Positions 6,001 through 6,734 of a stretch of DNA of 6,734 nt are shown in pieces. Numbering within the stretch: the stretch's first letter is position 1; every line of letters begins with the position of its first letter. Made by a program: the position numbers and the translations under genes. Below the pieces are notes generated by a model. It saw only the letters and a list, made by a program, of their open reading frames with translations, ran no database searches and was not told the origin of the DNA. Where the stretch lies: assembly GCA_003175865.1 (NCBI GenBank), contig PSRF01000232.1:1-6734 (forward strand). The letters are read 5' to 3'. Source of the stretch: Blastocatellia bacterium. Its GTDB lineage: Bacteria; Acidobacteriota; Blastocatellia; Pyrinomonadales; Pyrinomonadaceae.

Positions 6001-6734
6001 GCTGCTGTTGTTTCTGTTCCTTGCCTCCGCCACCGAAAACCGAAAACGAGCTGAACTTCTCCATGCCGCTTTGTCCATATTGTGTTTTTTGCGACCGGAA
6101 CTCAGTGCCGGCTGAAACATCCCAAACCTTGATCACATCTCCGCTGACGCTCGTTAGCGAATGGCCGTCGTTACTAAAAGCGATAGCTGCTACCGGTAAC
6201 TCGTGCCCGCGTAACACCATCAACTGTTGTCCGGTTTGAACACTCCAGATTCTTACAGTGTTATCTTCCAGACCGCCGCCGACGGCCCCTTGGACGTTTG
6301 CTCGTAGATCTCTAGGATCGTTAATGTCGCCACTCCCCGAGGCTAGCAGTTTTCCATCAGGGCTGACGGCGAGGGAATTAACGTTGGTCGTATGACCATA
6401 AAGAGTTCGTAAGATGTTTCCCGTTGCCAGTTCCCAAATCTTAATGACGTTGTCTTTACCGCCCGATGCCAGCCAGCGATTGTCGGGACTAAACGCTACA
6501 GCGTTAACTGACCTTGTGTGTCCGGTCTGAAGAATTAGTTGCGGTCTATCGCCAGGATTACTTGCTGTAGTGGGACTGGCCGACGGAGTTGACGGAGTTA
6601 CGATTCCTCGTTTCTCCTGTTCTTTAGTTTGGGCGATGCCGAAGATGGGTGCACTTAGGAGTGAGATTAGAAGTATGAGCGCGGATAATTGACGGAGTTG
6701 TTGATGATTTGAGGCTTTGTTGCCTGCTGAAAAA
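3020..6734 (-). CDS. Secreted WD40-repeat caspase-like (peptidase C14) protein, 5'-partial
   Basis: The frame is open from 6733 to the stop at 3020-3022 (1237 residues) with no start codon in the first 34 codons, so the N-terminus lies outside the window. Residue 1 is the codon at 6731-6733. Residues 10-34 look like a signal peptide (hydrophobic core ALILLISLL, cleavage near FGIA-Q), followed by a Pro/Ser/Thr-rich linker (46-64). About 12-14 WD40 blades run from 66 to about 760, for example VNAVAFSPDNRWLASGG...IKIWELATG, enough for two seven-bladed propellers. A beta-sandwich-like segment (about 806-907) leads to a caspase domain (about 916-1186) with catalytic His1017 in FAGHG and Cys1078 in DACNSG, then GHGLLTYAL. 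The tail has three hexapeptide repeats. Such bacterial caspase homologues are usually Arg/Lys-specific or regulatory cysteine peptidases; the propellers likely bind partners. An internal TTG/ATG at 6221/6218 would cut off a blade and is rejected as the start. The substrate is unknown. Confidence 0.9.
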   Translation of the reverse strand, partial: FSAGNKASNHQQLRQLSALILLISLLSAPIFGIAQTKEQEKRGIVTPSTPSASPTTASNPGDRPQLILQTGHTRSVNAVAFSPDNRWLASGGKDNVIKIWELATGNILRTLYGHTTNVNSLAVSPDGKLLASGSGDINDPRDLRANVQGAVGGGLEDNTVRIWSVQTGQQLMVLRGHELPVAAIAFSNDGHSLTSVSGDVIKVWDVSAGTEFRSQKTQYGQSGMEKFSSFSVFGGGGKEQKQQQQRIRNLKESASKIAVSSNGQIAAVGQPDKAVKLYDAQSGREVRELSFKATPEAENSSLAFSADARLVAFAKTADTVTVQETSTGRELFSVNTGPSKSPQRVQFSSDGRFMITASDNASGATLKLWDAATGQLIRDLRTNGDQLLAPRVLSFNRDTSQIAVVTRGSKVIRIFESSTGKELTTLQTGTTVDVTPAERAAFIKTIDSKTMATLQKRDITTPEEIIDAVDAMAAFASEKPLAGSAVSFSTDGRFLISNHMLLKNLKSEVWDITAGMLVSDNNNASLVNRGKPFFSPDGRFRAAPFLPPVGFRRPSAGEMMLPMSKAFKDVYKQKIDLFDGNSDKRLRELEGGNASEMGIVPASGFSFDSKLIAMTGFEKKARSLLIYETETGRKVNSFELNEDDQSGAVTTLCLSADEHLLAAVYTTKIDVLEVSSGRVIRTLPHAGRIVSLSFSPDGRFLVALGENNEMYLWDASSGEKLATLVNLGSALKSRGNDWLVVTPDGLFDGSPAAWKQMLWEFGDNTFDVTPAETFFNEFYYPGLLAELMRGKKPRAPKNIAQLDRRQPELKIVTQSGANTSEQKLTLKIEVTEKPSDTAHASGSGARDVRLFRNGSLVKVWRGDVLKGQTSTTLEANVTIVAGENQFTAYAFNHDNVKSKDATLSLVGATSLKRDGTAYVLSIGVNAYSNEQFNLTYAVADASAFGEEIQRAQQQIATYKHIEVASLLDAQATKANILLALKILAGTVEAPPTDAPAALQKLKATQPEDALFIYFAGHGTAQNQRFYLLPRDLGYTGQRNALDLAGLQLILDHGISDEDLERAVEGLDADKLLMIIDACNSGQALEAEEQRRGPMNSKGLAQLAYEKGMYILTAAQSYQAAQEVSELGHGLLTYALVEEGLKKAAADTEPKDGEVWVREWFDYASTRVPNIQLERLKKARGLGVNLSFVEGDTSMAGYEKVAGDEKMAGAERLLTQTPRVFYRREPEVTPLIVARTVK
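3098..3151 (-). repeat. 18-bp tandem repeat coding three hexapeptides
   Basis: Within the C-terminal tail of the caspase gene, three in-frame 18-nt units encode AGYEKV, AGDEKM and AGAERL (consensus AG-x-E-K/R-hydrophobic). The two central DNA units are close in sequence (compare CATCTTTTCGTCGCCGGC with CACCTTTTCGTAACCAGC) and the outer parts are more diverged. The unit lies after the caspase fold and may form a short charged helix. Confidence 0.7.
6632..6706 (-). other. Signal peptide coding segment of the caspase-WD40 gene
   Basis: The in-frame translation reads NHQQLRQLSA followed by LILLISLLSAPIFGIA. It has a positive residue (Arg), an uncharged hydrophobic core of about 17 residues and a small-residue cleavage context before Gln-Thr-Lys. 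This predicts Sec export, or an N-terminal membrane anchor if uncleaved. There is no lipobox cysteine. Confidence 0.7.

Noticed and set aside
6218..6223. Start codon of the caspase-WD40 protein at TTG 6223 or ATG 6220
   Set aside because: The codons before it encode IWSVQTGQQ, the end of a WD40 blade, and the frame stays open to the window edge with a signal peptide; this start would be internal.
441..6734. Multi-gene defence or conflict system built on the caspase and regulator
   Set aside because: The caspase gene has no co-oriented partner in the window, is separated from the ABM gene by a repeat block, and carries an export signal; the other genes belong to an unrelated regulator-target pair and a RAYT.

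Overview
This is a bacterial chromosomal window of mixed content with roughly balanced base composition. It holds four protein-coding genes and an unusually dense set of short palindromic repeats. The hairpin types (AGCCTGC-nnn-GCAGGCT, CCTGGGGC-nnnn-GCCCCAGG, GCCCGT-GAA-ACGGGC) and the long secreted WD40-caspase protein resemble what I recall from Acidobacteriota (Blastocatellia-like) and related soil bacteria. No marker gene is present, so this placement is an inference of moderate to low confidence.

Layout. Positions 1-440 hold no recognisable gene but contain two facing copies of a REP-like repeat and a short 24-bp tandem repeat. Positions 441-1007 (+) encode a REP-associated tyrosine transposase (RAYT, Y1 HUH family). 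Two more copies of the same repeat family follow its stop codon, so 132-1140 reads as a REP-RAYT unit. Positions 1219-2178 (-) encode a GlxA-type AraC-family regulator with a DJ-1/PfpI-like N-terminal domain. It is divergent from a small antibiotic-biosynthesis-monooxygenase-like (ABM) protein at 2359-2679 (+). The spacer between them carries a perfect 8+8 palindrome, and the small gene has a duplicated ribosome-binding-site/start module. A hairpin with a TTCG loop follows the ABM gene.

Positions 2733-3018 form a 286-bp imperfect inverted-repeat element. It is built from six small hairpins and bounded by 14-bp terminal inverted repeats (13/14 match), and it fills the space between the convergent ABM and caspase genes. 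From 3020 to the window edge (-) runs one very long gene: signal peptide, about 12-14 WD40 blades, a beta-sandwich-like linker, a caspase-like (peptidase C14) domain with an intact His/Cys dyad, and a C-terminal hexapeptide repeat. The frame stays open to base 6733, so the gene's start lies beyond the window and any start near 6223 is internal.

How the genes relate: the regulator and the ABM gene are probably a functional pair (regulator and target). The RAYT is probably the domesticated or mobile enzyme that acts on the REP copies flanking it. The caspase-WD40 protein appears to stand alone here. I see no defence operon, CRISPR array, tRNA or rRNA. The points most worth following are the exported caspase-propeller protein, the 286-bp repeat element ending 1 bp from its stop codon, and the REP family around the RAYT.
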